A stretch of DNA of 64,000 nt from Amycolatopsis sp. CA-126428 (GTDB lineage Bacteria > Actinomycetota > Actinomycetes > Mycobacteriales > Pseudonocardiaceae), in NCBI RefSeq assembly GCF_002904335.1, contig NZ_PPHF01000034.1, positions 62,001 through 126,000 on the forward strand, written 5' to 3'. The position numbers were made by a program, and so were the translations under genes. Within the stretch, counting starts at the first letter, position 1. Each line of letters opens with the position of its first letter. Shown here one piece after another: positions 17,897 to 26,189 of this stretch. Below the pieces are notes generated by a model that saw nothing but the letters and a program-made list of their open reading frames with translations, was not told where the DNA came from and did no database searches.

Positions 17897-17985
17897 TCAG
17901 CACCGGAGAGCCGGCCTCAAGGGCGCCTTCGGCGTCGCTTCGCGATGAGCTTCGCTCACCCTTGACCCCGGCTCTCCGGTGCTGA
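17897..17985. repeat. 89-nt structured inverted-repeat element
   Basis: Perfect 18-base arms (TCAGCACCGGAGAGCCGG at 17897-17914 and its reverse complement at 17968-17985) are followed inward by a second pairing, TCAAGGG with CCCTTGA. The 35-base centre holds two further small stems (CGCCTTCGGCG, and GCGATGAGCTTCGCTC in part). It may terminate the DUF3592 transcript, but the branched, nested structure is more than a terminator needs. The rest of 17864-18246 contains an 18003-18045 GGAGGTGTAGGGCGG direct repeat and copy B of the dispersed element, and no gene. Confidence 0.8.
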
Positions 17986-18151
17986 CTGCGGCTGGGACGA
18001 GGGGCGGGGGAGGTGTAGGGCGGGGAGGTGTAGGGCGGGCTGGTTCGGCTCATGCCCGGCCGGGCTTGTGTCGGGCGGCGGAGGTGTCGGTGGGCTGTGT
18101 GCTTTTGCGGGGTTGAGGGCCCCCGGCCGCCCAGACAGCTCCCCGCCACAC

Positions 18152-18200
18152 CCTGGGGGGCGTGCCCTGTTCCAGTCTATCGGTGGGTCGCTGCACAAAT
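18152..18200. repeat. Dispersed intergenic element, copy B
   Basis: Shares TCCAGTCTATCGG exactly with copy A at 2655-2698, preceded by a GGGGGG run and followed by GGGTCG. It lies 47 bases from the GNAT stop codon. See copies C and D at 51145-51333. Confidence 0.6.
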
Positions 18201-18246
18201 GGGTGATGCGGCGAATCTGTGGATAGCCGGACATGATGTGGACAAC

Positions 18247-18804
18247 TCAGCCCGCTGTCTCCAGCCACCGCTTCCGCGTTATCTCGTACTCGACCTCGCC
18301 CTGCTCGGCGCCTTCGATCGGGTCGTCGTACTCCGCGGCCGAGGTGAATGCCCGAGCGAACGTCAGCCCGGCTGATGCCATGGTGGCTCGGGATGGCGTG
18401 TTGACCGCCATCGTCTGGGCGAAAACACGGTCGAGGCACAGCTCCTCGAAGCCGTAGCGGAGCAGCTCCAGCGAACCCTCCCGGGCATAACCTCGCCGCC
18501 ACTGGCGGCGCAGCAGGCGGTACCCCAGCTCCGCTTCGCCGTCGACCTCCGGCTGGTCCGGGCCGTGCGGCGGCCGCAACAGCCACCAGCCGACGAAGTC
18601 CTCGCCCGCGAAGCCCATCCAAAAGCCGAAGCCCGACGCCGTCGCCGTCCGGCGGGCGTGGGCCTGGGCGACCTCGGCGCGGGTTGCCGCTCGGCCGGTG
18701 AGGTAGCGCATCACCTCGGGGTCGGAGTCCAGCTCGTACTCCAGCTCGAGGTGCTCGTCGGCCAGCGGCACCAGGGTGAGCCGCGGCGTGTGGAGGGTCG
18801 GCAT
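18247..18804 (-). CDS. GNAT-family N-acetyltransferase (RimJ/RimL type)
   Basis: 185 residues. RimJ/RimL-like layout: N-terminal LHTPRLTLVPLADEHLE, the beta4/beta5 region EAELGYRLLRRQWRRGYARE that forms the acetyl-CoA pyrophosphate loop, and the VFAQTMAVNTPSRATMASAG segment typical of the subgroup. Substrate not predictable; the family includes ribosomal-protein and small-molecule acetyltransferases. ATG 18804 starts just before the signature. It is transcribed in the same direction as the phosphatase gene at 18.8 kb, 30 bases away. Confidence 0.87.
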   Translation of the reverse strand: MPTLHTPRLTLVPLADEHLELEYELDSDPEVMRYLTGRAATRAEVAQAHARRTATASGFGFWMGFAGEDFVGWWLLRPPHGPDQPEVDGEAELGYRLLRRQWRRGYAREGSLELLRYGFEELCLDRVFAQTMAVNTPSRATMASAGLTFARAFTSAAEYDDPIEGAEQGEVEYEITRKRWLETAG

Positions 18805-18834
18805 GGCCTGATCTTCACACCTCTCGCAACCCGA

Positions 18835-19665
18835 TCAGCCCGCCGTCTCCTGCCACCAGCCGAGGACCTCGTCCGCCACTCCCGGGGCCGCCACCAGCAG
18901 GCCGTCCGTGGGGAGGGCCGTGTCCTCGCCGTGCTTGTCCAGTACCACCGCTCCCGCCTCGATGGCCATCGCCACCGAGCCGGCCACGTCCCACTCGTGG
19001 TAGCTGTGCAGCACCGCCGCCGCCGCGTGGCCCAAGGCCACCTGGGCGATCGACAACGCCGCCGAGCCGAGGACCCGGACCCCCGCGTGGGCCGCCGCGG
19101 CCCGCTCGATGAAGCCGCCCATGCCCGGCCACGGGCCGCTGCGGGCCAGCTCGGTGCACACCAGGGCCCCCGCCGTCACGCAGCGGTCCACCAGCTTGAT
19201 CGGCTTGCCGTTCGCGCGGGCCCCCCGGCCGCGCGCCGCCGCGTAGATCTGGGCGCGGTACGGGTCCGCCACCACGCCCACCACCGGGCCCGCCGCGTCC
19301 ACCAGTGCCAGGCTGTACGCGCACCACGGCACCCCGGCCACGTAGTTCGCCGTGCCGTCCACCGAGTCGACCACCCAGCGGTATTCCGCGATGTCCGCGC
19401 CGTGGTCGGCGCCGAACTCGTGGCCGACCACCGGGATGCCCGGGAACTCCGCGGTCAGGACGCGCCGCGTGTGGCGCTCCAGGATGCGATCCGTGTCGGT
19501 GACCCAGTCGAACGGCGAATCCAGCGTCGAAGGGTGGGCGCCGCGGCCGGCGGTCGCGGTGATCACGTCGGTGGCGTCGTTGGCCAGCCGCCCGGCCACT
19601 TCGAGCGCCCTCGACAGCAGGCCGGGCTCGACGGGCCGCGGCGGCCGTGAGGACAAGAGGGTCAT
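18835..19665 (-). CDS. Inositol monophosphatase family protein
   Basis: 276-residue Mg-dependent phosphatase of the IMPase/FBPase/CysQ superfamily. Visible metal-site motifs: the WVTDTDRILE region, the VVGHEF glutamate segment, WVVDSVDGTANYV (canonical DPIDGT has become DSVDGT) and the C-terminal HEWDVAGS. Likely substrates are myo-inositol-1-phosphate, histidinol phosphate or a nucleotide such as PAP; sequence alone does not decide. ATG 19665 is divergent from the mannosyltransferase gene. The 129-base gap between them holds a short CCTGG-TTT-CCAGG palindrome near 19685-19697. Confidence 0.85.
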   Translation of the reverse strand: MTLLSSRPPRPVEPGLLSRALEVAGRLANDATDVITATAGRGAHPSTLDSPFDWVTDTDRILERHTRRVLTAEFPGIPVVGHEFGADHGADIAEYRWVVDSVDGTANYVAGVPWCAYSLALVDAAGPVVGVVADPYRAQIYAAARGRGARANGKPIKLVDRCVTAGALVCTELARSGPWPGMGGFIERAAAAHAGVRVLGSAALSIAQVALGHAAAAVLHSYHEWDVAGSVAMAIEAGAVVLDKHGEDTALPTDGLLVAAPGVADEVLGWWQETAG

Positions 19666-19794
19666 GCCTGCTTAGCCTGGCCCACCCTGGTTTCCAGGAC
19701 ACGACCTTGAGATGACATGTCGTAGCCGATCTGTTCCGGCAGCGTTGGCTCACACGTCACACCAGCGCCAGGATCGGGTGCGATCGTCCAGGAC

Positions 19795-20913
19795 GTGCGA
19801 GTCGCCATAGTCACCGAAAGTTTCCTGCCCCAGGTGAACGGCGTGACCAACTCCGTCCTGCGGGTCGTCGAGCACCTGCGCGAACGCGCGCACGACGTGC
19901 TGATCATCGCCCCCGGCCCCGGCCCGGACTCCTACCGCGGGGCCCCGGTGGTCCGGATTCCCGCGCTCGACGTCCCCGGGGTCAGCTCCCTGCCGATCGG
20001 CCTGCCGACGCGCACGGTGCTGAACGCGCTGGCCGCGTTCGGCCCGGACGTCGTGCACCTGGCGTCGCCGTTCGTCGTCGGCGCGCGCGGGCTCGCCGCC
20101 GCGAGACGGCTGCGCGTCCCGTCGATCGCCGTCTACCAGACCGACATCGCCGGGTTCGCCGCCGCGTACGGCTTCGGCATCGGCGCCCGCGCCGCGTGGC
20201 GGTGGGTGCGGCGGCTGCACTCGCGCGCCGACCGGACCCTCGCGCCGTCGAGTGACTCCGTCGAGCAGTTGCGGCTCCACGGCGTCCCGCGGGTGCACCG
20301 GTGGGCGCGCGGCGTCGACATCGATCGGTTCTCCCCGGCGCACGCCGACCCGGTGCTGCGGGCCGAGCTGGCCCCGGCCGGTGAGCTGCTCGTCGGGTTC
20401 GTCGGCCGGCTGGCCCCCGAGAAGGAGGTCGACCGGCTGGCCGCGCTGGCCGGGGTGCCGGGCATCCGCGTGGTCGTCGTCGGCGACGGGCCCGAGCTCG
20501 AAAGCCTCAGGGACCAGCTGCCGGACGCCGCTTTCCTCGGCGCGAAGTACGGCGAGGACCTCTCGAAGGCGTACGCGAGCCTCGACGTCTTCGTCCACAC
20601 CGGACCGCACGAGACGTTCTGCCAGGCGGTGCAGGAGGCGATGGCGTCCGGGCTGCCGGTGCTCGCCCCGGACGCGGGCGGCCCGAAGGACCTCGTGCTG
20701 CCCGGCCGCACCGGCTACCTGCTGCCCGCGGACCGCGAGCGGTTCGGCCCGGCGCTCGTCGAAAAGGTCGACGCCCTCCGAGACGCCGCGTTGCGCGCGA
20801 GGCTCGGCGAGAAGGCGCGCAAGGTGGTGCTGGGCCGCACCTGGCCCGCCGTCTGCCACGAGCTGGTCGGGCACTACGAAGCCGTGCGGGGCCGGGCCGC
20901 CCGCGCGGCCTGA
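19795..20913 (+). CDS. GT4 glycosyltransferase, GDP-mannose-dependent type (MgtA-like)
   Basis: 372-residue retaining GT-B enzyme. The N-terminal acceptor domain starts VAIVTESFLPQVNGVTNSV; the C-terminal donor domain has FVGRLAPEKEVDRL and the EX7E region GPHETFCQAVQEAMASG. This pattern and its position between menD and menG match Rv0557 (MgtA, alpha-mannosyltransferase of glycolipid and lipomannan precursors) in M. tuberculosis, from memory. GTG 19795 is the first start in frame with the Rossmann strand. A second GT4 gene begins two bases after its stop, so they probably act on the same product. Confidence 0.85.
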   Translation: MRVAIVTESFLPQVNGVTNSVLRVVEHLRERAHDVLIIAPGPGPDSYRGAPVVRIPALDVPGVSSLPIGLPTRTVLNALAAFGPDVVHLASPFVVGARGLAAARRLRVPSIAVYQTDIAGFAAAYGFGIGARAAWRWVRRLHSRADRTLAPSSDSVEQLRLHGVPRVHRWARGVDIDRFSPAHADPVLRAELAPAGELLVGFVGRLAPEKEVDRLAALAGVPGIRVVVVGDGPELESLRDQLPDAAFLGAKYGEDLSKAYASLDVFVHTGPHETFCQAVQEAMASGLPVLAPDAGGPKDLVLPGRTGYLLPADRERFGPALVEKVDALRDAALRARLGEKARKVVLGRTWPAVCHELVGHYEAVRGRAARAA

Positions 20914-20914
20914 C

Positions 20915-22018
20915 GTGCACATCGTCCAGCTCGCGAACTTCTACGGGCCGCGCTCGGGCGGCCTGCGCACCGCGCTGCACCACCTCGGCGCCGGGTACGT
21001 CGCGAGCGGGCACGAGGTGACGCTCGTGGTGCCCGGCCGCCGGTACGCCGACGAGGTCCTGCCGACCGGCGTCCGGCGGTTTTCGCTGCCGGCGCCGCGG
21101 ATCCCGGGTACCGGTGGCTACCGGGCCGTCGACCCGCACCGGGTCCGCGCGGTGCTGCGGAAGCTCGAGCCGGACCGCCTGGAGGTGTCCGACCGGCTGA
21201 CGCTGCGGGGGATGGGCGGCTGGGCGAGCCGCCACGGCGTGCCCAGCACGGTCATCTCCCACGAGCGCCTCGACCGCCTGCTGGAGCAGTTCCTGCTGCC
21301 AGCGCCGGTGGCCCGCCGCGTCGCCGACACCGCGAACCGGCGGATGGCCGCGAGCTACGACACGGTCGTCTGCACGACGGCGTTCGCACGCGCGGAGTTC
21401 GACCGGATCGCGGCGCCGAACGTCCGCCGCGTCCCGCTCGGCGTCGACCTCGCGACGTTCCGGCCCGCCATGCGCGACGACGGCTGGCGGACCGGCCTGG
21501 CCTCCGGCGCGGACACCCTGCTCGTCCACTGTGGACGTCTCTCGCCGGAGAAGCACGTCGAGCGCAGCGTGGACACCGTCGCCGAGCTGACGGAGTCGGG
21601 CGCGAAGGTGCGGCTGGTGGTGGCGGGCGACGGGCCGCGACGACGGGCGCTGGAGCGCCGGGCGCGTGGCCTGCCGGTGACGTTCCTGGGCTTCCTGCCG
21701 GGCCGCGGCGACGTCGCCCGGCTGCTGGCCAGCGCGGACGTCTCGCTGGCGCCGGGGCCGCACGAGACGTTCGGGCTGGCGGCCTTGGAGGCCCTGGCCT
21801 CGGGGACGCCGGTCGTCGTGTCGGCGTCGTCGGCGCTGCGGGAGATCGTGCGGCCGGGCTGCGGCGAGGCGGTCGACGACCACGCGCCGGCGTTCGCGAC
21901 GGCGGTGACCAGCCTCCTCGAGCGCCCCGAGGAGGCCCGGCGCGCGGCGGCACGGGCCCGGGCCGAGGAATTCACCTGGCCCGCGGCGGTGGCCGGGATG
22001 CTGGCCACCTTCCGCTGA
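20915..22018 (+). CDS. GT4 glycosyltransferase (mannosyltransferase-like)
   Basis: 367 residues, GT-B fold. It begins VHIVQLANFYGPRSGGLRTA, an acceptor-site signature of family 4 enzymes; the donor site includes HCGRLSPEKHVERSV and GPHETFGLAALEALASGTPV (EX7E). The start is GTG 20915, two bases after the preceding stop; the open frame extending to 20252 is a shadow of the upstream gene. Tandem GT4 pairs suggest sequential addition of two sugars, plausibly mannoses on a lipid acceptor. Exact linkage cannot be predicted. Confidence 0.82.
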   Translation: MHIVQLANFYGPRSGGLRTALHHLGAGYVASGHEVTLVVPGRRYADEVLPTGVRRFSLPAPRIPGTGGYRAVDPHRVRAVLRKLEPDRLEVSDRLTLRGMGGWASRHGVPSTVISHERLDRLLEQFLLPAPVARRVADTANRRMAASYDTVVCTTAFARAEFDRIAAPNVRRVPLGVDLATFRPAMRDDGWRTGLASGADTLLVHCGRLSPEKHVERSVDTVAELTESGAKVRLVVAGDGPRRRALERRARGLPVTFLGFLPGRGDVARLLASADVSLAPGPHETFGLAALEALASGTPVVVSASSALREIVRPGCGEAVDDHAPAFATAVTSLLERPEEARRAAARARAEEFTWPAAVAGMLATFR

Positions 22019-22040
22019 AGCCGCGGACTAATCTCAGGCT

Positions 22041-22730
22041 ATGTCACGCGCAAGCCTGGACAAGGACCCGCACGAAGTCGCCGCGATGTTCGACGGCGTC
22101 GCGGACGGGTACGACCGGGCGAACTCGTTCATGACGTTCGGCTTCGACCGGCGCTGGCGCACCACCACCGCCCGCGTGCTCGACGCCCGCCGCGGCGAAA
22201 AGGTCCTGGACCTCGCGGCCGGCACCGGGGTGTCCACCGTCGAGTACGCCCGCGGGGGCGCCTGGTGCCTGGCCGCGGACTTCTCGTTCGGCATGCTCCG
22301 CGCCGGGCTGCACCGCCAGGTCCCGATGGTCGCGGCGGACGCGCTGAACCTCCCGTTCGCCGACGAGAGCTTCGACGCCGTGACGATCTCCCTCGCCCTG
22401 CGCAACTTCGTCGACACGAAGGCCGCGCTCACCGAGATCGCCCGGGTGGTCAAGCCGGGCGGCCGGCTGGTGATCTGCGAGGTCTCGACGCCGCCGTTCG
22501 CCCCGATCCGGTTCATCCACCGGCGCTTCATGCTCAAGCTGCTCACCTGGGTCGGCAAGCGGACGTCGTCCAACCCCGAGGCGTACTCCTACCTGGCCGA
22601 ATCCATGCTGGCCTGGCCGGACCAGCGCACCCTCGGCGAGATCATCGCGAGCGCGGGCTGGGCCGACGTCGAGTGGTTGAACCTCACATTCGGCGTCGTG
22701 GCGATCCACCGCGCGCGCAAGCCTGCCTAA
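22041..22730 (+). CDS. menG: Demethylmenaquinone methyltransferase
   Basis: 229-residue class-I SAM methyltransferase of the UbiE/MenG family that methylates demethylmenaquinone. Motif I is [14 protein letters not shown]; the family signature [12 protein letters not shown] and the later [20 protein letters not shown] are present. The ATG at 22041 lies six bases after TAATCT (22029-22034), suggesting a leaderless mRNA. In the same direction as menJ, ten bases downstream. From memory the M. tuberculosis gene in this position is Rv0558. Confidence 0.95.
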   Translation: MSRASLDKDPHEVAAMFDGVADGYDRANSFMTFGFDRRWRTTTARVLDARRGEKVLDLAAGTGVSTVEYARGGAWCLAADFSFGMLRAGLHRQVPMVAADALNLPFADESFDAVTISLALRNFVDTKAALTEIARVVKPGGRLVICEVSTPPFAPIRFIHRRFMLKLLTWVGKRTSSNPEAYSYLAESMLAWPDQRTLGEIIASAGWADVEWLNLTFGVVAIHRARKPA

Positions 22731-22740
22731 ACTCGCGGGT

Positions 22741-24027
22741 ATGAGCCGTCGTAGCCCTGACCAGGACGCCGAAGTCATCGTCGTCGGCGCCGGACCCGCC
22801 GGGTCCACCGTGGCCACCTACCTGGCCCGCGCGGGCGTCGACGTCCTCCTGCTGGAGAAGACCGAGTTCCCCCGCGAGAAGGTCTGCGGCGACGGCCTGA
22901 CCCCGCGTGGCGTCAAGCAGCTGATCGACCTGGGCATCGACACGAGCGAGGAAGCGGGCTGGGTGCACAGCCGGGGGCTGCGGATCCTCACCGGCGACCT
23001 CACGCTGGAACTCGACTGGCCGGACCTGACCAGCTACCCACCGTACGGGGTGTCCCGCACCCGCCACGACTTCGACGACCTCCTCGCGAAGCTCGCGGTC
23101 AAGGCCGGCGCGCGGCTCTACGAGCGCACGGCCGTCACCAGCGCGATCACGAACGCGAGCGGGCGCGTGGTCGGCGTCGAGGCGAAGGTCGGCCCCGAAA
23201 AGGTTGTCGCCAAGTACTACGCGCCGCTGGTCCTGGCCTGCGACGGCGTGTCCGCGCGGCTCGCGCTGAGCGTCGGCATCCAGAAGAACGAGAAGCGCCC
23301 GATGGGTGTCGCGGTGCGCCAGTACTACAAGAGCCCGCGCCACGACGACCCGTTCATCGAGGGCCACCTCGAGCTGTGGGACAAGTCCGACCCGCGCGAC
23401 CCGAAGCTGCTGCCGGGCTACGGCTGGGCGTTCCCGCTCGGCGACGGCACGGTGAACGTCGGCCTCGGCATGCTCTCGACGTCGGCCTCCTTCCGGAACA
23501 CCGACTACCGCGCGCTGCTGCGCCAGTGGCTCGACGGGACGCCGGAGGAGTGGGGCTACCGCGAGGAGAACGCCATCGGCAAGGTCGGCGGCGCCGGCCT
23601 CCCGATGGGCTTCAACCGCACCCCGCACTACCGCGACGGCCTGCTGCTCCTCGGCGACGCCGGCGGCATGGTCAGCCCGTTCAACGGCGAAGGCATCTCG
23701 GCCGCGATGGAGTCCGCGCAGATCGCCGCGGAGGTCGTCGTGCAGGCCCTGGCGCGGCGCGAAGGACCTTCGCGGGAGCGGGCGCTGGAGGCGTACCCGC
23801 GGGCCGTGGGCGAGCTGATGGGCGGCTACTACCAGCTCGGCAACGTCTTCGCGAAGATCATCGGCAAGCCGAAGATCATGCACGCGTGCACCAAGTACGG
23901 GCTGCGCATCAACAAGCTCCTGCCGCTGGTCTACAAGGGCCTCTCGGGCTGCTACGACGCCAAGGGCGGCGACGGCGTCGACCGCCTGATCTCGGCTCTG
24001 GCGAAGGTGACCCCGAGCCCGCGCTGA
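22741..24027 (+). CDS. menJ: Geranylgeranyl-reductase-family FAD enzyme, menaquinone reductase (MenJ-like)
   Basis: 428-residue flavoprotein. Dinucleotide motif VVGAGPAGSTVATYLARAG near residue 15; the family motif around PREKVCGDGLTPRGV; and the second FAD motif LLLLGDAGGMVSPFNGEGI. The family saturates isoprene units in prenyl chains; the M. tuberculosis ortholog MenJ (Rv0561c, from memory) reduces one double bond of the menaquinone tail, and the location directly after menG supports that here. The ATG at 22741 follows TAAACT (22728-22733) by seven bases; that hexamer contains the menG stop. Confidence 0.9.
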   Translation: MSRRSPDQDAEVIVVGAGPAGSTVATYLARAGVDVLLLEKTEFPREKVCGDGLTPRGVKQLIDLGIDTSEEAGWVHSRGLRILTGDLTLELDWPDLTSYPPYGVSRTRHDFDDLLAKLAVKAGARLYERTAVTSAITNASGRVVGVEAKVGPEKVVAKYYAPLVLACDGVSARLALSVGIQKNEKRPMGVAVRQYYKSPRHDDPFIEGHLELWDKSDPRDPKLLPGYGWAFPLGDGTVNVGLGMLSTSASFRNTDYRALLRQWLDGTPEEWGYREENAIGKVGGAGLPMGFNRTPHYRDGLLLLGDAGGMVSPFNGEGISAAMESAQIAAEVVVQALARREGPSRERALEAYPRAVGELMGGYYQLGNVFAKIIGKPKIMHACTKYGLRINKLLPLVYKGLSGCYDAKGGDGVDRLISALAKVTPSPR

Positions 24028-24217
24028 CGCGCGCGGACACACGAGTGGCGTAACAAGTTGGCCGTGCGGTCAGTGGGATAGATCACAGGTCAGCGCCCGT
24101 TTTGTCCGTCCGGAACGCGATCTTGACCGCTCTTCGCGCAGGTCGCGCGCGCGGTGTTGCCGACCCGTGACAACGATGGCGCGGGAACTTAGGCGACCCT
24201 TATAACACGGGGTACTA

Positions 24218-24247
24218 GGGACAAGAGTGTGAGTCGCGTCCTAGACT
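24218..24247 (+). promoter_or_regulatory. Putative nuo operon promoter
   Basis: GGGACA (24218-24223) and TAGACT (24242-24247), separated by 18 bases, form the best sigma-70-like candidate in the 435-base gap 24028-24462. Transcription would start near 24254, directly at the first Rex-type operator. TATAAC near 24201 is an alternative -10. The rest of the gap shows no gene. Assignment is by eye. Confidence 0.35.
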
Positions 24248-24258
24248 CCCCCCATGCT

Positions 24259-24276
24259 TTGTGAATCCCTTCACAT
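24259..24276. promoter_or_regulatory. Rex-type operator 1 upstream of nuoA
   Basis: TTGTGAATCCCTTCACAT, with inverted half-sites TGTGAA and TTCACA around a four-base centre. This fits the Rex operator pattern TTGTGAAnnnnTTCACAA; a CRP/FNR-family site (TGTGA-N6-TCACA) fits equally by sequence. Streptomyces Rex, an NADH/NAD sensor, is known to repress nuo, which favours Rex. Confidence 0.75.
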
Positions 24277-24289
24277 CCGCAACGAGTGG

Positions 24290-24309
24290 CTTGTGAACTA
24301 TTTCACAAG
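24290..24309. promoter_or_regulatory. Rex-type operator 2 upstream of nuoA
   Basis: CTTGTGAACTATTTCACAAG has perfect 8-base arms. Its centre is 32 bp (about three helical turns) from the centre of operator 1, so two dimers would sit on the same face of the DNA. Located about 150 bases before the nuoA start. Confidence 0.8.
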
Positions 24310-24462
24310 CGCACTGTGTTTTCCCTCTGGGCCCAGCCACGGGCCGTAAGGAGACCCTGACCCTCGGCGGTGTGACCCAGGTCCCTTAGGGTGCCGACGA
24401 GGCCCAGCGGTTCCCCACCACAAGCTCAACCGCAGCGGCGCGGAAAGGATGGCGAAGACCCC

Positions 24463-24882
24463 GTGCTGACGTTGCTGACCCGGACCGACACGGTGCAGCT
24501 GGCGCAAGAGGCCCCGAGCCTGAAGCCCTACCTGCCCCTGGTCCTGTTGTTCGTGCTGGCGCTCGGTTTCGCCGTGCTGTCGGTCCTGCTCGGGCCGCTC
24601 GTCGGCCCCAGCCGGTACAACAAGGCCAAGCTGTCCGCCTACGAGTGCGGCATCGAACCGTCCCCGCAGCCGCTCGTCGGCGCCGGGCGGATGCCGGTCG
24701 CGTACTACATCACCGCGATGCTGTTCATCCTGTTCGACATCGAGATGGTCTTCCTCTACCCGTTCGCCGTGCAGGCGGACGCGCTGGGCACGTTCGGCCT
24801 GGTGGAGATCCTGCTGTTCATCGCGACGGTCGGCTTCGCGTACGCCTACGTGTGGCGGCGCGGCGGCCTGGATTGGAACTAG
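24463..24882 (+). CDS. nuoA: NADH-quinone oxidoreductase subunit A
   Basis: 139-residue membrane subunit of complex I. Three transmembrane helices; the conserved loop YECGIEP and the second-helix acidic motif [14 protein letters not shown] are diagnostic. The start is GTG 24463 by comparison with family N-termini; the frame stays open to 24391 without support. First gene of the fourteen-gene nuo operon; Rex-type operators lie 150-200 bases upstream. The nuoB ATG follows four bases after the stop. Confidence 0.95.
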   Translation: MLTLLTRTDTVQLAQEAPSLKPYLPLVLLFVLALGFAVLSVLLGPLVGPSRYNKAKLSAYECGIEPSPQPLVGAGRMPVAYYITAMLFILFDIEMVFLYPFAVQADALGTFGLVEILLFIATVGFAYAYVWRRGGLDWN

Positions 24883-24886
24883 ACCC

Positions 24887-25435
24887 ATGGGCCTGGAAGA
24901 AAAACTCCCCAACGGCATCCTGCTGGCCAGCCTCGAAGGCCTCGTCAACTGGGCGCGCAAGAACTCCCTGTGGCCCGCCACCTTCGGTCTCGCCTGCTGC
25001 GCGATCGAGATGATGACGGTCGGCGGTTCCCGCTACGACATCGCCCGCTTCGGCATGGAGCGCTTCAGCGCGACGCCGCGGCAGGCCGACCTGATGATCG
25101 TGGCCGGGCGCGTCACGCAGAAGATGGCCCCGGTCCTGCGCCAGATCTACGACCAGATGGCCGAGCCGCGCTGGGTCCTCGCGATGGGCGTCTGCGCCTC
25201 CTCCGGCGGCATGTTCAACAACTACGCCGTGGTCCAGGGCGTCGACCACATCGTGCCGGTCGACATGTACCTGCCCGGCTGCCCGCCGCGGCCGGAGATG
25301 CTGCTGGACGCGATCCTCAAGCTGCACGCCAAGATCCAGGACGAGCCGATCAACGCCCGCCGCGCCGCCATCCGCGCCGCGAGCGGGGAGCGCACCGAGC
25401 TCGTCGCGTCGTCGATCAAGTACGCGAAGAAGTAG
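24887..25435 (+). CDS. nuoB: NADH-quinone oxidoreductase subunit B
   Basis: 182-residue peripheral-arm subunit carrying cluster N2, the last iron-sulfur centre before menaquinone. Ligand motifs: [10 protein letters not shown] (adjacent cysteines), VCASSGG and [11 protein letters not shown]. The C-terminal tail is longer than in E. coli, as in other actinobacteria. ATG 24887; nuoC begins four bases after the stop. Confidence 0.97.
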   Translation: MGLEEKLPNGILLASLEGLVNWARKNSLWPATFGLACCAIEMMTVGGSRYDIARFGMERFSATPRQADLMIVAGRVTQKMAPVLRQIYDQMAEPRWVLAMGVCASSGGMFNNYAVVQGVDHIVPVDMYLPGCPPRPEMLLDAILKLHAKIQDEPINARRAAIRAASGERTELVASSIKYAKK

Positions 25436-25439
25436 AGCG

Positions 25440-26189
25440 ATGACTGAGAACCCCCAACCCGGCGAAGAGCAGTCGAGCGCCGAGCGAGCCGAAACCGGCC
25501 TGACGGCGAAGGGCCCGGGCGCGGCCGAGGCGGTCGTCACCGGGCGCGAGCGCCAGGGCATGTTCGGCGTCCACGGCACCGGCGACACCTCCGGCTACGG
25601 CGGCGTCCGGCTCCCGGCGTACAGCCCGGCGCCGGCCGAGCGCCCGTACGGCGGCTGGTTCGACGCCTTCGCCGACGAGTTCTACGCCGCGCTGGCCGAC
25701 CGCAAGATCCCCGCCGAGGCGATCCTGCAGACGACGGTCGACCGCGGCGAGATCACCTTCTACGTCGCCCGCGAGCACCTGCCCGCGATCGCGAAGACCC
25801 TGCGCGACGACGGCGGCCTCCGGTTCGAGCTGCTGTCCTCGGTGTCCGGTGTGGACTACGGCGTCGACGTCCCGCAGCGGCTGCACGCGGTCTACCACTT
25901 CACGTCGCTGACCTACCGGCGCCGGATCCGGCTCGAGGTCACCCTCGACGTCGAGGACGCGCACGTGCCGTCGCTGGTGGAGACCTACCCGACCGCCGAC
26001 TGGCAGGAGCGGGAAGCCTGGGACATGTTCGGGATCGTCTTCGACGGCCACCCGGCGCTGACCCGGATCCTGATGCCGGACGACTGGGACGGCCACCCCC
26101 AGCGCAAGGACTACCCGCTCGGCGGGATCCCGGTCGAATACAAGGGCGCGGAGATCCCGCCGCCGGACCAGCGGAGGTCGTACTCGTGA
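25440..26189 (+). CDS. nuoC: NADH-quinone oxidoreductase subunit C
   Basis: 249-residue 30-kDa subunit of complex I. The diagnostic block [20 protein letters not shown] and the terminal [13 protein letters not shown] are clear. The first 60 residues are a charged, Gly/Pro-rich extension absent from E. coli but common in actinobacteria. Separate from nuoD (not fused); its stop overlaps the nuoD GTG (GTGA). Confidence 0.96.
   Translation: MTENPQPGEEQSSAERAETGLTAKGPGAAEAVVTGRERQGMFGVHGTGDTSGYGGVRLPAYSPAPAERPYGGWFDAFADEFYAALADRKIPAEAILQTTVDRGEITFYVAREHLPAIAKTLRDDGGLRFELLSSVSGVDYGVDVPQRLHAVYHFTSLTYRRRIRLEVTLDVEDAHVPSLVETYPTADWQEREAWDMFGIVFDGHPALTRILMPDDWDGHPQRKDYPLGGIPVEYKGAEIPPPDQRRSYS

Noticed and set aside
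24201..24309. Riboswitch upstream of nuoA
   Set aside because: The inverted repeats are short, AT-containing and DNA-operator-like (TTGTGAA/TTCACAA); no larger conserved RNA fold is visible.
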